NCBI RefSeq assembly: GCF_000730665.1
Contig: NZ_BBIV01000004.1
Span: 62,001-126,000, forward strand
DNA: 64,000 nucleotides
Reading direction: 5' to 3'
Source: Pseudomonas plecoglossicida NBRC 103162 = DSM 15088
Lineage (GTDB): Bacteria; Pseudomonadota; Gammaproteobacteria; Pseudomonadales; Pseudomonadaceae
The notes under the pieces were generated by a model. That model was not told where the DNA came from. It saw nothing but the letters and a program-made list of their open reading frames with translations, and searched no databases. A program made the translations under genes and the position numbers. The first letter of the stretch is position 1. The number at the start of each line of letters is the position of its first letter. Positions 26,801 through 36,214 of the stretch are shown one piece after another.

Positions 26801-27901
26801 ATGTTGCGTCATGCCTTGTCTCTCGTTCTGCCTGCCGCTGCTGTGCTGCTCCTCGCGGCCTGCGGACAGGAAACCGCGCCGCCCGCTGCACCGCGCCCGG
26901 CCTTGGTGGTCCAGCCGCAGCCGGCCGGAGCCGCTGCCGACAGTTACCCCGGCGAAGTGCGTGCGCGCTTCGAGCCGGAGCTGGCCTTTCGTATTGGCGG
27001 CAAGGTCAACAAGCGATTGGTCGAGGAGGGGCAGCGGGTGAAGGCCGAACAGCCGTTGGCCGAGCTCGACCCGCAAGACGTGCGCCTGCAACTGGAAGCC
27101 AACCGTGCCCAGATGGCAGCCGCCCAAGCCAACCTGTCGCTGGTGCGCGCCGAGCGTGACCGCTACCAGAAACTGCTCGAGCGGCAGATGGTCAGCCACT
27201 CCCAGTATGACAATGCCGAAAATCTCTACCGCGCCGGCCTGGCTCGCCTGAAACAGGCCAAGGCCGAGTTCGACGTGGCCGGCAACCAGGCCGAATACGC
27301 CGTGTTGCGCGCACCGCAGGCGGGCGTCATTGCCAAGCGTCAGGTCGAGGTGGGCCAAGTGGTAGCCGCCGGACAAACGGTGTTCACCCTGGCCGCCGAC
27401 GGCGAGCGCGAGGTTGCCATCGGCCTGCCGGAGCAGCAGTTCGCCCGCTTTGCCGTGGGGCAGCAGGTCAGCGTCGAGCTGTGGTCACACCCCAACCAGC
27501 GATTCGAAGGGCGTATCCGTGAGCTGTCGCCTGCTGCCGACCCGCGTTCGCGCACCTTCGCCGCGCGCATCGCCTTCACGTCGGCCAAGGTCCCGGCAGA
27601 ACTGGGCCAGAGTGCGCGGGTGTTCATCGCCCATGACGGGACGATCCCGCTGTCGGTGCCCTTGTCGGCGGTGACTGCAGAAAATGGCCAGGCCTATGTA
27701 TGGCGGGTCAACCAGGACAGCCGCCTGGAGCGCGCGGTGGTGCGCCTCGGGCCTTACGGAGCGGAAAGCGTGCCGGTGCTCGAGGGCCTCAAACCCGGCG
27801 ACTGGGTGGTCGCCGCCGGCGGCCATGTACTGCGCGAAGGGCAGCAGGTGCAGCCAGTGGATCGCACCAACCGTGTAGTGAACCTGACGGCCAAGGAGTA
27901 A
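26801..27901 (+). CDS. RND efflux periplasmic adaptor (HlyD/AcrA-like membrane fusion protein)
   Basis: ATG 26801 follows GAAAGGATTCATC. The signal peptide ends in a lipobox (VLLLAAC, lipid cysteine near residue 21). The adaptor domains follow in order: barrel-sandwich hybrid (AFRIGGKVNKRLVEEGQRVKAEQPLAELD), a helical hairpin (RAQMAAAQANLSLVRAERDRYQKLL), the second lipoyl half (YAVLRAPQAGVIAKRQVEVGQVV), and a beta-barrel plus membrane-proximal region to residue 366. It connects the pump to an outer-membrane channel that is not encoded here. Six bases separate it from the pump gene. Confidence 0.95.
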   Translation: MLRHALSLVLPAAAVLLLAACGQETAPPAAPRPALVVQPQPAGAAADSYPGEVRARFEPELAFRIGGKVNKRLVEEGQRVKAEQPLAELDPQDVRLQLEANRAQMAAAQANLSLVRAERDRYQKLLERQMVSHSQYDNAENLYRAGLARLKQAKAEFDVAGNQAEYAVLRAPQAGVIAKRQVEVGQVVAAGQTVFTLAADGEREVAIGLPEQQFARFAVGQQVSVELWSHPNQRFEGRIRELSPAADPRSRTFAARIAFTSAKVPAELGQSARVFIAHDGTIPLSVPLSAVTAENGQAYVWRVNQDSRLERAVVRLGPYGAESVPVLEGLKPGDWVVAAGGHVLREGQQVQPVDRTNRVVNLTAKE

Positions 27902-27907
27902 GTCCCG

Positions 27908-30900
27908 ATGGGTTTCAACCTTTCCGCCTGGGCGCTGCGCAATCGCCAGATCGTACTGTTCCTGATGATCCTGCTGGCAGCCATTGGTGCCATGTCCTAC
28001 ACCAAGCTGGGCCAGAGCGAAGACCCGCCGTTCACCTTCAAGGCCATGGTCATCCGCACCCTGTGGCCGGGGGCCACGGCCGAGGAAGTGTCGCGTCAGG
28101 TCACCGAACGCATCGAGAAGAAGCTGATGGAAACCGGCGAGTACGAGAAGATCGTTTCGTTCTCCCGGCCGGGTGAGTCCCAGGTCACCTTCATGGCCCG
28201 TGACTCGATGCATTCCAAGGACATTCCCGAACTGTGGTACCAGATCCGCAAGAAGGTCGCGGATATCCGCCACACCTTGCCGCCGGAAATCCAGGGGCCC
28301 TTCTTCAACGACGAGTTTGGCACCACCTTCGGCAATATTTATGCACTGACCGGCACCGGCTTCGACTATGCGGTGCTCAAGGATTACGCCGACCGCATCC
28401 AGATCCAGCTGCAACGGGTCAAGGATGTGGGCAAGGTCGAGCTGGTCGGCTTGCAGGACGAGAAGATCTGGATCGAGCTGTCCAACCTCAAGCTGGCCAC
28501 ACTCGGCGTGCCGCTGGAGTCTGTGCAGCAGGCGCTGCGTGACCAGAATGCCGTGAGCGCCGCCAGCTTCTTCGAGACGCCCAGCGAGCGCCTGCAGTTG
28601 CGGGTCAGCGGGCGTTTTGACAGTGTCGAGCAGATTCGCCAGTTCCCTATTCGAGTCGGTGATCGCACTTTCCGCATCGGTGATGTCGCCGAGGTGCACC
28701 GCGGCTTCAACGACCCGCCCGCGCCGCGCATGCGCTTCATGGGCGAAGATGCCATTGGTCTGGCCGTTTCGATGAAGGAGGGTGGCGACATCCTGGTGCT
28801 TGGCAAGGCCCTGGAGGGCGAATTCGAGCGTCTGGCGCGCAACCTGCCGGCCGGCATGGAACTGCGCAAGGTCTCGGACCAGCCAGCTGCGGTCAAGGCC
28901 AGCGTCGGCGAGTTCGTCCAGGTGCTGGTCGAAGCGCTGATCATCGTGCTGCTGGTGAGCTTCTTCTCGCTCGGGCTGCGCACTGGCCTGGTGGTGGCAT
29001 TGGCCATCCCCCTGGTACTGGCCATGACTTTCGCCGCCATGCACTACTTCGGCATCGGCCTGCACAAGATTTCGCTCGGGGCGCTGGTGCTGGCCCTGGG
29101 CCTGCTGGTGGACGACGCGATCATTGCCGTGGAAATGATGGCGATCAAGATGGAGCAGGGCTTCGATCGGCTCAAGGCGGCCAGCTACGCCTGGACCAGC
29201 ACGGCCTTCCCGATGCTCACCGGTACGCTGATCACCGCTGCCGGCTTCCTGCCGATTGCCACCGCTGCATCGAGCACCGGTGAATACACCCGCTCGATCT
29301 TCCAGGTGGTGACCATCGCGCTGCTGACCTCGTGGGTGGCGGCCGTGGTCTTCGTGCCCTACCTGGGGGAACGCCTGCTACCGGACCTGGCCAAATTGCA
29401 TGCGGCACGCCACGGCAAGGATGGGCGAGCGCCAGACCCGTATGGCACGCCGTTCTACCAACGCGTGCGGCGAGTGGTGGAGTGGTGCGTGCGGCGGCGC
29501 AAGACGGTCATCCTGCTGACCATCGCAGCCTTCGTCGGCAGTATCCTGCTGTTCCGTTTCGTGCCCCAGCAATTCTTCCCGGCCTCCGCGCGCCCAGAGC
29601 TGATGGTCGACCTCAAGCTCGCTGAAGGCGCTTCGCTGGCCAATACCGCCGAGCGGGTCAAGCAACTGGAAGCGTTGCTCAAGCAGCAGGACGGTATCGA
29701 CAACTACGTGGCTTATGTCGGTACGGGTTCGCCACGTTTCTACCTGCCGCTGGACCAACAGCTCCCAGCCGCCAGCTTCGCCCAGTTCGTGGTGCTGGCG
29801 AAATCGATGGAAGACCGCGAACGCCTGCGCAGTTGGCTGATCGCCACGATGGACCAGCAGTTCCCTGACCTGCGCGCCCGCGTCACTCGGCTGGAGAACG
29901 GCCCGCCCGTGGGATATCCGGTGCAGTTCCGGGTCACCGGCGAGCACATCGAGAAGGCCCGTGCACTGGCCCGCGAAGTGGCGGACAAGGTGCGCGAGAA
30001 CCCGCATGTGGTCAACGTTCACCTGGACTGGGAAGAGCCGAGCAAGGCGGTGTTTCTGGAGATCGACCAGGACCGCGCGCGCGCCCTTGGCGTCAGCACC
30101 GCGCAGCTGTCCACGTTCCTGCAGAGCTCGCTGACCGGTACCACGGTCAGCCAGTACCGCGAGGACAACGAGCTGATCGAGATCCTCCTGCGCGGCACTC
30201 AGCAAGAGCGTAGCGAACTCGGCAACCTGGGCAGCCTGGCGCTGCCCACCGACAACGGCCAGAGCGTGGCGCTGTCGCAGGTGGCGACGTTGGAGTACGG
30301 CTTCGAGGAAGGCATCATCTGGCACCGCAACCGCTTGCCGACGGTGACCGTGCGCGCCGATATCTACGACAAGGAGCAGCCGGCGACCCTGGTCAGGCAG
30401 ATTGCGCCGACCTTGCAGGCGATCAAGGACAAGCTGCCCGACGGTTACCTGCTGGAGGTCGGCGGTACGGTCGAGGACGCCGAGCGCGGGCAGCGCTCGG
30501 TGAACGCCGGCATGCCGTTGTTCATCGTGGTGGTGCTCAGCCTGCTGATGATTCAGCTGCGCAGCTTCTCGCGCACGGTGATGGTGTTTCTCACCGCACC
30601 CTTGGGCTTGATTGGCGTGACCCTGTTCCTGCTGGTGTTCCGCCAGCCGTTCGGCTTCGTCGCCATGCTCGGCACCATCGCCCTGGCGGGGATGATCATG
30701 CGCAACTCGGTGATCCTGGTGGACCAGATCGAACAGGACATCGCCTCCGGGCTGGACCGCTGGCAGGCGATCATCGAGGCCACGGTGCGACGCTTCCGGC
30801 CGATCGTGCTGACGGCGCTGGCGGCGGTGCTGGCGATGATTCCGTTGTCGAGAAGTGTGTTCTACGGGCCGATGGCGGTGGCGATCATGGGGGGATTGAT

Positions 30901-30973
30901 TGTCGCTACCGTGCTGACGTTGCTGTTCCTGCCGGCGTTGTATGCGGCGTGGTTCAGGGTCAGGAAGGGCTGA
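27908..30973 (+). CDS. RND-family inner-membrane efflux transporter
   Basis: The 1021-residue protein shows the duplicated RND layout: TM1 (IVLFLMILLAAIGAMSYTKLG), a large periplasmic porter loop, TMs 2-6, a second loop and TMs 8-12. The proton-relay region in TM4 is seen in LGALVLALGLLVDDAIIAVEMM. A matching TM10-11 region has GTIALAGMIMRNSVILVDQIEQD. It resembles the shorter AcrB-like pumps of unknown substrate common in pseudomonads. With the adjacent adaptor it should form a proton-driven tripartite exporter using an outer-membrane factor from elsewhere. Confidence 0.94.
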   Translation: MGFNLSAWALRNRQIVLFLMILLAAIGAMSYTKLGQSEDPPFTFKAMVIRTLWPGATAEEVSRQVTERIEKKLMETGEYEKIVSFSRPGESQVTFMARDSMHSKDIPELWYQIRKKVADIRHTLPPEIQGPFFNDEFGTTFGNIYALTGTGFDYAVLKDYADRIQIQLQRVKDVGKVELVGLQDEKIWIELSNLKLATLGVPLESVQQALRDQNAVSAASFFETPSERLQLRVSGRFDSVEQIRQFPIRVGDRTFRIGDVAEVHRGFNDPPAPRMRFMGEDAIGLAVSMKEGGDILVLGKALEGEFERLARNLPAGMELRKVSDQPAAVKASVGEFVQVLVEALIIVLLVSFFSLGLRTGLVVALAIPLVLAMTFAAMHYFGIGLHKISLGALVLALGLLVDDAIIAVEMMAIKMEQGFDRLKAASYAWTSTAFPMLTGTLITAAGFLPIATAASSTGEYTRSIFQVVTIALLTSWVAAVVFVPYLGERLLPDLAKLHAARHGKDGRAPDPYGTPFYQRVRRVVEWCVRRRKTVILLTIAAFVGSILLFRFVPQQFFPASARPELMVDLKLAEGASLANTAERVKQLEALLKQQDGIDNYVAYVGTGSPRFYLPLDQQLPAASFAQFVVLAKSMEDRERLRSWLIATMDQQFPDLRARVTRLENGPPVGYPVQFRVTGEHIEKARALAREVADKVRENPHVVNVHLDWEEPSKAVFLEIDQDRARALGVSTAQLSTFLQSSLTGTTVSQYREDNELIEILLRGTQQERSELGNLGSLALPTDNGQSVALSQVATLEYGFEEGIIWHRNRLPTVTVRADIYDKEQPATLVRQIAPTLQAIKDKLPDGYLLEVGGTVEDAERGQRSVNAGMPLFIVVVLSLLMIQLRSFSRTVMVFLTAPLGLIGVTLFLLVFRQPFGFVAMLGTIALAGMIMRNSVILVDQIEQDIASGLDRWQAIIEATVRRFRPIVLTALAAVLAMIPLSRSVFYGPMAVAIMGGLIVATVLTLLFLPALYAAWFRVRKG

Positions 30974-30982
30974 AGATTGCAG

Positions 30983-31001
30983 GGGAGGGCGTTGCCCTCC
31001 C
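30983..31001 (+). terminator. Hairpin just after the RND gene
   Basis: GGGAGGGC, GTT, GCCCTCCC is a perfect 8-base stem within 30 bases of the stop. There is no T-run, but a REP pair begins at its end, and together they probably stop the transcript. Confidence 0.5.
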
Positions 31002-31100
31002 ATCGCCGGCAAGCCGGCTCCCACAGGTTCGACACAGCTGTTGAAAACTGTGCTGTACCTATGGGAGCCGGCTTGTCGTGGCGACGAACCGCGGCGATGG
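31000..31100. repeat. Mosaic REP pair (standard left arm, long-variant right arm)
   Basis: The left arm reads CCATCGCCGGCAAGCCGGCT plus CCCACAGG. The right arm reads ATGGGAGCCGGCTTGTCGTG, then GCGACGAACCGCGGCGATGG, carrying the extra segment seen at 12343. A short hairpin GGGCTGC-AAA-GCAGCCC follows (31099-31115). Confidence 0.8.
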
Positions 31101-31126
31101 GCTGCAAAGCAGCCCCCCTTTGGCCA

Positions 31127-31813
31127 TCAAAGCGCGCCAAACACCTTCTTGGCCAGGCTGGTAGCTGCCTGTGCCGGGTTCTGGCGAATGCTCTGTTCCT
31201 GCTTGCCAATCATTTCGAACAACCCGTCCAGCGCCTTCTCGGTCACGTAGTTCTCGATATTGGCATCCGTCTTGATCAGCCCCAGGCCCTTGGCCTGGCC
31301 TGCGAAGCTGTTGTACTGCTGGGCCAGGCCGACCTTGTCGGTGGCTTGCTTGACGATGGGCAGGAACTTGGCGCGGATCTGCTCGCGGCTGCTCTTGTTC
31401 AGGTACTGGGTAGCCGAATCGTCGCCGCCGCTGAGAATGCCCTTGGCATCGGTCACGCTCATGTTCTTCACCGCATCGACAAGGATTGCCTGGGCCTGCG
31501 GCACTGCAGCTTCGGCGGCCTTGTTCATGCTGGCTTCCAGGGCCTCGACCTGGTCACCTTTGCCGAACATCTTCATGGCCTTGGCGGCCTTGCCGAGGTT
31601 GCCTGGCAGTTCGATGCGAACGTCCGGGTTGTTGCTGAAGCCGCCCGGGGTGCTCAGTTGCTTGACCGCCAGCTGGGCGCCTTGGGTGAGGGCGTCCTTC
31701 AGGCCGCCGGTGGCATCCTTCTGGCTCAGGTCGCCCAGCGACAGGGCCAGGGCACTGGCCGACAACAGCAAGCCGGCGCACAGCGTGGTGAAGCGCAGGG
31801 AAGAGCGAATCAT
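31127..31813 (-). CDS. DUF4197 domain protein, secreted
   Basis: ATG 31813 follows GAAGGAATGCCCC. A signal peptide is clear (FTTLCAGLLLSASALALS). The mature part matches DUF4197: LSLGDLSQKDATGGLKDALTQGAQLAVKQLS, DVRIELPGNL, and the C-terminal YVTEKALDGLFEMIGKQEQSIRQNP. The family is periplasmic and of unknown function. It is the last gene of a minus-strand cluster with two YbaY-like genes. Confidence 0.88.
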   Translation of the reverse strand: MIRSSLRFTTLCAGLLLSASALALSLGDLSQKDATGGLKDALTQGAQLAVKQLSTPGGFSNNPDVRIELPGNLGKAAKAMKMFGKGDQVEALEASMNKAAEAAVPQAQAILVDAVKNMSVTDAKGILSGGDDSATQYLNKSSREQIRAKFLPIVKQATDKVGLAQQYNSFAGQAKGLGLIKTDANIENYVTEKALDGLFEMIGKQEQSIRQNPAQAATSLAKKVFGAL

Positions 31814-31846
31814 GGGGCATTCCTTCTGAACGAGAACAAAAGCGCG

Positions 31847-32245
31847 TCAGCGCACCGGATCGACCTTGATCCGCACCGGCTGTGGGTCGCTGCCGTCGAG
31901 CTTGACGCCGTGGTGCTCGGTATTGATGAACAGCAGCTTGCCGTCCAGTTCGATGCGGGCGCTGACCGCGTAGCGGTGGCCGGGCTTGATCTGGGCGGGG
32001 TCATAGCTGAGGTGGAAGGGCAATGGCACGTTGCCCCTGATCGGGCCGGCCTGGCTGGCCAGGGTCACAGCCGGGGCGTCCATCAGCGAAACATCTTGCA
32101 GGCTGACACTCAAGGTAGCCGCAGGTGGCAAGGCGATGCGCTGCAGGTAGAAGACTTCACCGTCCAGGCTGGCCTGGGTCGATGGGGTGTTGCTGGTACA
32201 GGCTGCGAGCAGGGATGCGCAACACAGCATAAAGAGCTTTTTCAT
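31847..32245 (-). CDS. YbaY-family lipoprotein
   Basis: The start follows CCGGAGATTCC. The signal peptide (MKKLFMLCCASLLAAC) gives a lipidated cysteine at residue 16. The mature part is the YbaY-type beta-sandwich: LDGEVFYLQRIALPPAATLSVSLQDVSLMDAPAVTLA and PFHLSYDPAQIKPGHRYAVSARIELDGKLLFIN. Such lipoproteins are linked to glycan or envelope functions, but the exact role is unsettled. Its upstream neighbour encodes a similar domain without a signal peptide. Confidence 0.88.
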   Translation of the reverse strand: MKKLFMLCCASLLAACTSNTPSTQASLDGEVFYLQRIALPPAATLSVSLQDVSLMDAPAVTLASQAGPIRGNVPLPFHLSYDPAQIKPGHRYAVSARIELDGKLLFINTEHHGVKLDGSDPQPVRIKVDPVR

Positions 32246-32315
32246 GGAATCTCCGGTGTCCTTGGGGCCGGCTTTTGGCCAACCCCGGGGACTTTAGCGG
32301 ATTTTCCACAATCAA

Positions 32316-32711
32316 TCAGCGATCAGTGGGGGTATCGATCCAGGTACCACCGTGTATGCCATCGCTCATCGAGTCGATCTTGTCGACGATGACCCGGACC
32401 TTGCCCTTGACCTTGTCGAGTTCGACTTCATGGGCGCGTGTGTTGATGTACCGCAGTTGGCCATCCTGTTCGATACGAACCGCCACCGCGTAGGTGTGGC
32501 GAGGGTCGATCTGCAGGCTGTCATAGTTCAGGCGCAGGTTGATCGGCATCGTGCCCCCGCAGCGCAAGCGCAATTGGGCATTGCAGATGGCGGACGCATC
32601 GGCCCGTGACACATCGTCCAGGCTCACTTGCACGAGGGCGGAAGGCGGTAGCGTGCCGTCACTCGAGGCCACGATCTCGATACTCAGCGATTGGATGGAA
32701 GCGTCGCTCAT
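32316..32711 (-). CDS. YbaY-like protein lacking a signal peptide
   Basis: ATG 32711 follows CGGAGTACAGAC. The 131-residue product has the same beta-sandwich pattern as its neighbour (LPPSALVQVSLDDVSRADASAICNAQ, INLRLNYDSLQIDPRHTYAVAVRIEQDGQLRYIN) but begins with a polar MSDASIQSLSIEIVASS and has no hydrophobic segment. It is therefore predicted cytoplasmic. The pair looks like a tandem duplication in which one copy lost, or never gained, the export signal. Confidence 0.85.
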   Translation of the reverse strand: MSDASIQSLSIEIVASSDGTLPPSALVQVSLDDVSRADASAICNAQLRLRCGGTMPINLRLNYDSLQIDPRHTYAVAVRIEQDGQLRYINTRAHEVELDKVKGKVRVIVDKIDSMSDGIHGGTWIDTPTDR

Positions 32712-32788
32712 GTCTGTACTCCGAATGGGATTGGGGGACAAGCCACCCATCCTCGTCCCATCGGCATAACCGGAAGCAGCGAGAAGCC

Positions 32789-35275
32789 TTACCCGATGAC
32801 CGCCTCCGTAGCCTCATCACGGTGCAGCGCGACTTGTCGGATCGACAACCGCAGCTCGGCCGACAGTACGCGCTTGGCCACGCCCTCGGCCAGTTCGCCG
32901 AGCTTTTCGCTGTAGCCAAGCTTGCCGTCAGCGCCTGGGTGCAGCACGCCTTGCCTGATCGAGGTCTGGATGAAGTGCCGGAACAGGGTCTTGTCGAAGA
33001 ATTCCGGGGCGTTCAGGCCATGCAGGATGGACAGGCGCTGGGCCATCATCACACAGAGGTCTTCCAGTTCTTCGGCGCTGAGGCTGTTCTGGCCGCTGTT
33101 GAGCAACAGCGAGGTGGCCATGTAGAAGCGCTGCAAGGTCTGGGTGATGGTGCGGGCGAGCAGGGTCAGCAGGACGAACTGGCGCGAGCTGGGGGCGGGG
33201 CGAATGTACACCTCGCCCTCCAGGCGCAGCAGGCCTTGCTCGACCAGCGCAGCCAGCCACTGGTCGATCACTTCGTCCAGTTGCGCAGGCTCCCAGCGCA
33301 GGAACAGTTCGGCTTGCAGGTACGGGTACAGCGCGTGCACGTACTGGCCGAGCAGTTCGCGGCTCATCCGCGAGCTGCTGTGGAAGAAGCTCGCCAGCAA
33401 CGCCGGCAGGGCAAAGATGTGCAGGACGTTGTTGCGGTAATAGGTCATCAGCACCGCGTTGGCTTCGTCCAGGTACAGGATGCGGCCCAGGGCGTCTTTC
33501 TGCTCGGCCAGCAGGTCCATGCCCCTGACGTGCTCGATCAGGGCCTTGCCGTCGCCTTCGGGCAGGGTGGTGTGGGCGGAATACGGCACTTTGCGCAACA
33601 GCGCCAGGTACAGGTCGAGCACGCGGGTCAGGGCCTGTTCGTCCAGGGCCAGGCGGCTGGTGGACAGCAAGGCCAGGGCCACCAGGTTGACCGGGTTGAT
33701 CGCCGCCGCCTCGTTCAGGTGGCGGGCCACGGTGTCGCCCAGGCGTGTGGTGGCTTCGTTGAGCCAGGCCGGGCGGAACTGCGGGCCGTGTTCCTGCTGG
33801 CGCCAGCCGGGTTGCTGCTGGTCGAGGAAACCGGCCAGGCGAATGGGCTCGCCGAAGTTGACGTAGACCTGGCCGAAACGCTGCTTCAGCGCGCCGACGA
33901 CCTTGAAGATGTCGAAGATCGATTCCTTCTTCTTGCTCGCCCCACGCAGTTCGCCCAGGTAGGTGCGGCCTTCGAGCACCCGTTCGTAGCCGATGTACAC
34001 GGGGACGAAGACGATCGGCGTGCGCGACGAGCGCAGGAAGCTGCGCAAGGTGATCGCCAGCATCCCGGTGCGCGGCTGCAGCATGCGCCCGGTGCGCGAG
34101 CGCCCGCCTTCGACGAAGTACTCCACCGGAAAGCCCTTGCTGAACAGGGTGTGCAGGTATTCGTTGAACACGGCGGTGTACAGCGGGTTGCCCTTGAACG
34201 TGCGGCGCATGAAGAAGGCGCCGCCACGGCGCAGCAGGCCGCCGATCCCCGGCATGTTGAGGTTGATGCCGGCGGCGACGTGCGGTGGCGTCAGGCCATT
34301 GCGGAACAGCAGGTAGGACAGCAGCAAATAGTCGATATGGCTGCGGTGGCACGGCACGTAGATCACTTCGTGACCCGGGGCGATGCCTTGCACCTGTTCG
34401 ATGTGGTTGACCTTGATGCCGTCGTAGATCTTGTTCCAGAACCAGCTCAACACCACCTCGAGGAAACGGATCGCGGTGTAGGTGTAGTCCGAGGCGATCT
34501 CGTTGCCATAGCGCAGCGCCTGGGCCTCTGCCTTGGCCTGGGGGATGTTTTCGCGCTGCACTTCTTCGGCAATGGCCTGACGGACCAGCGGGGCGTGCAC
34601 CAGGCCTTTGACCAGGTTGCGCCGGTGCGAAATGTCCGGGCCTATCACCGCGGTCTTGAGGTTGCGGAAATGCACGCGCATCAGGCGCTGGGCCATGCGC
34701 ACGGTGCGTTCATGCCCCTTGTTGTGCTGCACCAGTTCGCGCACGTGGATGGGCGCGGAGAATTGCACACGGGTCTTGCGCCCCAGGATAAGGATGGTCA
34801 GCAGCCGGCGCAGGCGCCCTGTAACGGCCCAGCTGTCGGCGAACAGCAGCTTCCAGGGGCTGGATTCGCTCGCTGGGGTCTGCCCCCAGAACACGCTGAC
34901 CGGAATGATCTGCGCATCCTCCTCGGGGTGCTGGTTCACGGCGGCGACCACGCGCTCCAGCGTGGGCGGAGCGCCCCGCTTGTCGTGGCGGCCCAGCCAG
35001 TCCGGGTCCGGCGTCAGGTAGAAGAACCCGGCGGGTTCGTGCAACTGGCCCACGGCCACCGGTAGAACCGGGCGCGGCAGCCCGGCCTTGGTGCACTCGT
35101 GGTCGAGCACTGCCAGGTCGCTCAGCGATGGCGACGGCAGGGCATAGAACACCGGCCGGCTGCGGTCGAGGTTGAGGCTCATGGACGACTGGTTGATGGT
35201 CTCGGAGCGCACCCACAGGTACAACAGGCGACGCAAGGCGCCGAAGATCAGGCGGCGCAGGGGGGAACGGGTCAT
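32789..35275 (-). CDS. plsB: Glycerol-3-phosphate 1-O-acyltransferase
   Basis: I start at ATG 35275 ([16 protein letters not shown]...), giving 828 residues, close to E. coli PlsB. The acyltransferase motif HX4D is at H310 and D315 ([14 protein letters not shown]). Further motifs are seen in [21 protein letters not shown] and [21 protein letters not shown]. The enzyme sits on the inner membrane and attaches the first acyl chain in phospholipid synthesis. It is divergent from the cold-shock gene. Confidence 0.97.
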   Translation of the reverse strand: MTRSPLRRLIFGALRRLLYLWVRSETINQSSMSLNLDRSRPVFYALPSPSLSDLAVLDHECTKAGLPRPVLPVAVGQLHEPAGFFYLTPDPDWLGRHDKRGAPPTLERVVAAVNQHPEEDAQIIPVSVFWGQTPASESSPWKLLFADSWAVTGRLRRLLTILILGRKTRVQFSAPIHVRELVQHNKGHERTVRMAQRLMRVHFRNLKTAVIGPDISHRRNLVKGLVHAPLVRQAIAEEVQRENIPQAKAEAQALRYGNEIASDYTYTAIRFLEVVLSWFWNKIYDGIKVNHIEQVQGIAPGHEVIYVPCHRSHIDYLLLSYLLFRNGLTPPHVAAGINLNMPGIGGLLRRGGAFFMRRTFKGNPLYTAVFNEYLHTLFSKGFPVEYFVEGGRSRTGRMLQPRTGMLAITLRSFLRSSRTPIVFVPVYIGYERVLEGRTYLGELRGASKKKESIFDIFKVVGALKQRFGQVYVNFGEPIRLAGFLDQQQPGWRQQEHGPQFRPAWLNEATTRLGDTVARHLNEAAAINPVNLVALALLSTSRLALDEQALTRVLDLYLALLRKVPYSAHTTLPEGDGKALIEHVRGMDLLAEQKDALGRILYLDEANAVLMTYYRNNVLHIFALPALLASFFHSSSRMSRELLGQYVHALYPYLQAELFLRWEPAQLDEVIDQWLAALVEQGLLRLEGEVYIRPAPSSRQFVLLTLLARTITQTLQRFYMATSLLLNSGQNSLSAEELEDLCVMMAQRLSILHGLNAPEFFDKTLFRHFIQTSIRQGVLHPGADGKLGYSEKLGELAEGVAKRVLSAELRLSIRQVALHRDEATEAVIG

Positions 35276-35409
35276 GGGGTTGTGCCCTGGGTGTGATGAC
35301 AGAGGATAATTTAGCCGCGAATGCAGCCGAATAGTCTGCCGGATCTGCGCAAGTTCAGCAAAATCCTGCAAGCGGCGCCGCAGTCATAAAAATTATTTCA
35401 TCCATGACA

Positions 35410-35415
35410 TATACT
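35410..35415 (+). promoter_or_regulatory. Possible -10 element of the cold-shock gene
   Basis: TATACT lies 103 bases before the ATG, in an AT-rich stretch (ATAAAAATTATTTCATCCATGACA). No good -35 is seen. Transcription from here would give a leader of about 95 bases, as is usual for csp genes. The 242-base gap must also hold the plsB promoter. Confidence 0.4.
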
Positions 35416-35517
35416 CGGCCTGCCACTTGCAGGATATTTCAGCAAGCGGCGTCGGCACGTGGTAGGTACCCCGTGCCTGCAAGGCGATCTTCACAATAAA
35501 AATCCGGAGTAGTTCAG

Positions 35518-35727
35518 ATGTCGTCTCGTGAGACTGGGAATGTAAAGTGGTTCAACGATGCCAAGGGCTATGGCTTCATTCAGCGCGAGGGTGGTGCGGA
35601 TGTGTTCGTCCACTATCGGGCGATCCGCGGTGAGGGGCATCGTACCCTGGTCGAAGGGCAGCGGGTGGAATACGCCTGCGTGCAGGGCCAGAAAGGCCTG
35701 CAAGCCGAGGACGTAGTCGGGCTCTGA
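35518..35727 (+). CDS. Cold-shock domain protein
   Basis: The start follows CCGGAGTAGTTCAG. The 69-residue CSD has RNP1 KGYGFIQ and RNP2 VFVHY, where the usual terminal Phe of VFVHF is replaced by Tyr. It should bind single-stranded RNA or DNA and melt mRNA structure. The gene is single, divergent from plsB, and followed by a cluster of nested inverted repeats. Confidence 0.95.
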   Translation: MSSRETGNVKWFNDAKGYGFIQREGGADVFVHYRAIRGEGHRTLVEGQRVEYACVQGQKGLQAEDVVGL

Positions 35728-35730
35728 GCC

Positions 35731-35821
35731 TCAAGCTACAAGCTTCGAGCTGCAAGTTGACCGTGTAACTTGCAGCTTGATGCGAACCCTCTTGACGCTT
35801 GTAGCTCAAAGCTTGCAGCTC
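35731..35821. repeat. Nested inverted repeat cluster downstream of the cold-shock gene
   Basis: The inner stem is AGCTGCAAGTT (35748-35758) with AACTTGCAGCT (35767-35777), perfect over 11 bases. The outer stem is AGCTACAAGC (35734-35743) with GCTTGTAGCT (35797-35806), perfect over 10. A third arm CTTGCAGCTC (35812-35821) could compete for the inner left arm. No T-run follows. It lies between convergent genes. Confidence 0.75.
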
Positions 35822-36197
35822 ATGAGGTGCGCCAGGTGATTTCCTCTTCACCGTCGGCGCTGATGCGGATCCAGCGATCGGCATCCTCTTCTCCGTCTTC
35901 CTCGACCCAGCCACCCGGTGCGCAGCGCACTTCCACGCCAAGCGCGGCGAACGCGGCACGGGCGCAGGCAATGTCATCGGCCCAGGGCGTCTGGTCGCTT
36001 TCCAGGTACAGGCTGTTCCATTTCCCTACAGCCTTGGGTAACCAAGTGACCGGAATGTTACCGGCTCGGCATTTGAAGGTCTGGCCTTTCTGCTGCCATT
36101 CGCTGCACGGGCCGATCGCCTCGGCCAGCCACCTGGCAATCTGCTGGTGGTCGACGTCGGTGTCCTTCAGGTAGATCTCGATATCAGGTTGGCGCAT
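35820..36197 (-). CDS. Conserved hypothetical protein
   Basis: ATG 36197 follows CGGAGCCCTT. The 125-residue protein has no signal peptide and is acidic towards the C-terminus (GGWVEEDGEEDADRWIRISADGEEEITW). It has many tryptophans. The N-terminal region (DIEIYLKDTDVDHQQIARWLAEAIG) resembles a small alpha/beta domain. The last bases lie within the palindrome cluster that follows the convergent cold-shock gene. It lies 17 bases after rlmA on the same strand. I do not recognise a function. Confidence 0.75.
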   Translation of the reverse strand: MRQPDIEIYLKDTDVDHQQIARWLAEAIGPCSEWQQKGQTFKCRAGNIPVTWLPKAVGKWNSLYLESDQTPWADDIACARAAFAALGVEVRCAPGGWVEEDGEEDADRWIRISADGEEEITWRTS

Positions 36198-36214
36198 AAG
36201 GGCTCCGGGTATGC

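Noticed and set aside
32606..35065. Open frame of 819 codons opposite plsB
   Set aside because: The minus-strand plsB has clear acyltransferase motifs; the opposite frame has none.
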